DNA of 64,000 nucleotides from Paulownia fortunei (taxonomy: Eukaryota; Streptophyta; Magnoliopsida; Lamiales; Paulowniaceae). The position numbers and the translations under genes are program-made. Below are positions 62,918-64,000 of this stretch, piece after piece. The stretch lies in assembly GCA_019321725.1 (NCBI GenBank), contig CM033110.1, positions 24,421,210-24,485,209 on the forward strand, given 5' to 3'. Numbering within the stretch: the stretch's first letter is position 1; each line of letters starts with the position of its first letter. Below the pieces are notes generated by a model that saw only the letters and a program-made list of their open reading frames with translations, was not told the DNA's origin and ran no database searches.

Positions 62918-64000
62918 CACTTGGAGCCACAAATCACAACCTTCTTCAAATGAACGCACCCGCAGTTACAAATCACTCACTAAAAACCAGAAGGCGGTGG
63001 TAAAGGATGTATACTAAGCGTGGCGCACAGATAAACAAGCCGATTCTGACACTGTGCAATTCAGTGAGGATCTAGTCCCCTTTACACGCTATCTTCTCCA
63101 ACATCACAAGTAAACATGCCTGATTGATGCATGACTGATGCACTTCTGCAGTCGACAGCTGAGGAATTCTCGTCTGTTAAAGAGGAAGGGCAAAAAGGAA
63201 GAAAAAAACTGGATTAACACCAATAACATCCCACACCACAAACAATGGCAGAAGCCAGATTTAGTTTTATCAATTTACTAAACAAGAATAAAATTCACGA
63301 AAGACAAAATGTACAAAGTCCACCCCTCATAAACAATCAAGATCCCACCTTTTTCTAAACACAATTTGCATGTTACTGTTATACCGTTTATGAAAGTCCC
63401 AGATGCAGAAATCAAGTTCAAATTAGGACTAGACTAAGATAACTAAAGAATATCAGGACGAATCCCACAAATTTGACTTATACATGCTGTAATCACCTCC
63501 AAAAAGAATGAGATGAAAAAGATAAAAGATAAAAGATAAAAAACAAACAAGCAAGCAAGCAAGCAAACCCAAAGCAAATATGCAAGATTTGGACTCACCT
63601 CAAGTTCCACTTTTGTCCCAATTTTACAAAGATTTCCAACTTTTGAGCCAGATCAGGAAGTTTGAAGATCTGGGCGCGATCTAGAAAACCCAACTAGCAT
63701 TCTGTCAGGAATCACCTATAAAAGAAGTATCAAAACAGCAACACCTAGAACTAACACCAGTACACTGTGTATACAAGTATGCATACACACAAAAAGTTCA
63801 AAACTTTACACGTACAAGTGCAGAAATGGCGTATACTGCTTGGTTTTAGTTTTGATGGAAAAATAAAGTAAAAGAAAAGGTAAAGGGGCTGAAAAGATTA
63901 TCTGTGAGTTGGGTCACAGTGACTGAAATCTGAAAATAGCCCTCTTAAGTGAGAAAAAAAAAAGTAAAATGTGTGATGGGGTTAAGAGGGAAATAAAAAA
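62918..64000. other. 5' UTR and promoter region of the PP2A B' gene
   Basis: No separate gene seen. It holds the 5' UTR with its likely intron, then AT-rich promoter sequence to the window end. Confidence 0.55.
63174..63598 (-). other. Probable 5' UTR intron of the PP2A B' gene
   Basis: A consensus donor TTGAG|GTGAGT lies at 63599/63598 and an acceptor TTAACAG ends at 63174. Between them are (AAAGAT)n at about 63514-63540 and (GCAA)n at about 63548-63567. Position and motifs only; other acceptors are possible nearby. Confidence 0.45.

Overview
This window looks like nuclear DNA from a flowering plant, most likely a eudicot. The evidence is protein-coding genes split by GT-AG introns, strongly AT-rich spacers with poly-A/T runs and microsatellites, and gene families specific to or typical of plants (R2R3-MYB, peptidyl-serine galactosyltransferase, CXE carboxylesterase, WVD2-like protein). 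I rebuilt eleven genes exon by exon from splice sites and reading phase. Nine are on the minus strand and two on the plus strand. No rRNA, tRNA, CRISPR array or prokaryotic or viral system was recognised. Arabidopsis locus names below are recalled, not searched.

Left part (1-23300, all minus strand): the 5' end of a WVD2/TPX2-family microtubule gene cut by the window edge (1-491); a two-helix membrane SGNH/PC-esterase-like protein (3672-4781); an eight-exon peptidyl-serine alpha-galactosyltransferase (SERGT1 type, 6431-14615) whose two glycosyltransferase domains arose by internal duplication; a small DUF971 protein (17320-19183); and a circularly permuted RsgA-type ribosome-assembly GTPase (20191-23300).

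Middle part (26990-38230): an R2R3-MYB gene (26990-28122, minus), then two plus-strand genes, a GT92 glycosyltransferase (31801-33813) and a C3HC4 RING protein (34909-36899). The GT92 reading frame is broken by one apparently missing base in a short C run.

Right part (38231-64000, minus strand): a large multi-exon PGAP1-type GPI inositol-deacylase (38231-51353), a CXE11/16-type carboxylesterase (53282-56317, also with one apparently missing base), and a PP2A B' (B56) regulatory subunit (59043-62917). The order MYB / GT92 / RING / PGAP1 / CXE agrees with what I recall of Arabidopsis At3g27320-At3g27330 and its duplicate around At5g14310-At5g14340.

The genes serve separate housekeeping and wall or secretory functions (extensin and wall glycosylation, GPI-anchor remodelling, ribosome assembly, phosphatase targeting) and do not form a recognisable pathway cluster. 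The less ordinary signals are structural: two single-base frame breaks, a possible 87-nt in-frame exitron and a GC-AG intron in PGAP1, a ~2.3 kb inverted-repeat element with a nested MITE in a PGAP1 intron, a G-quadruplex-prone minisatellite in another, and several local duplications. I found no clear undescribed biological system.
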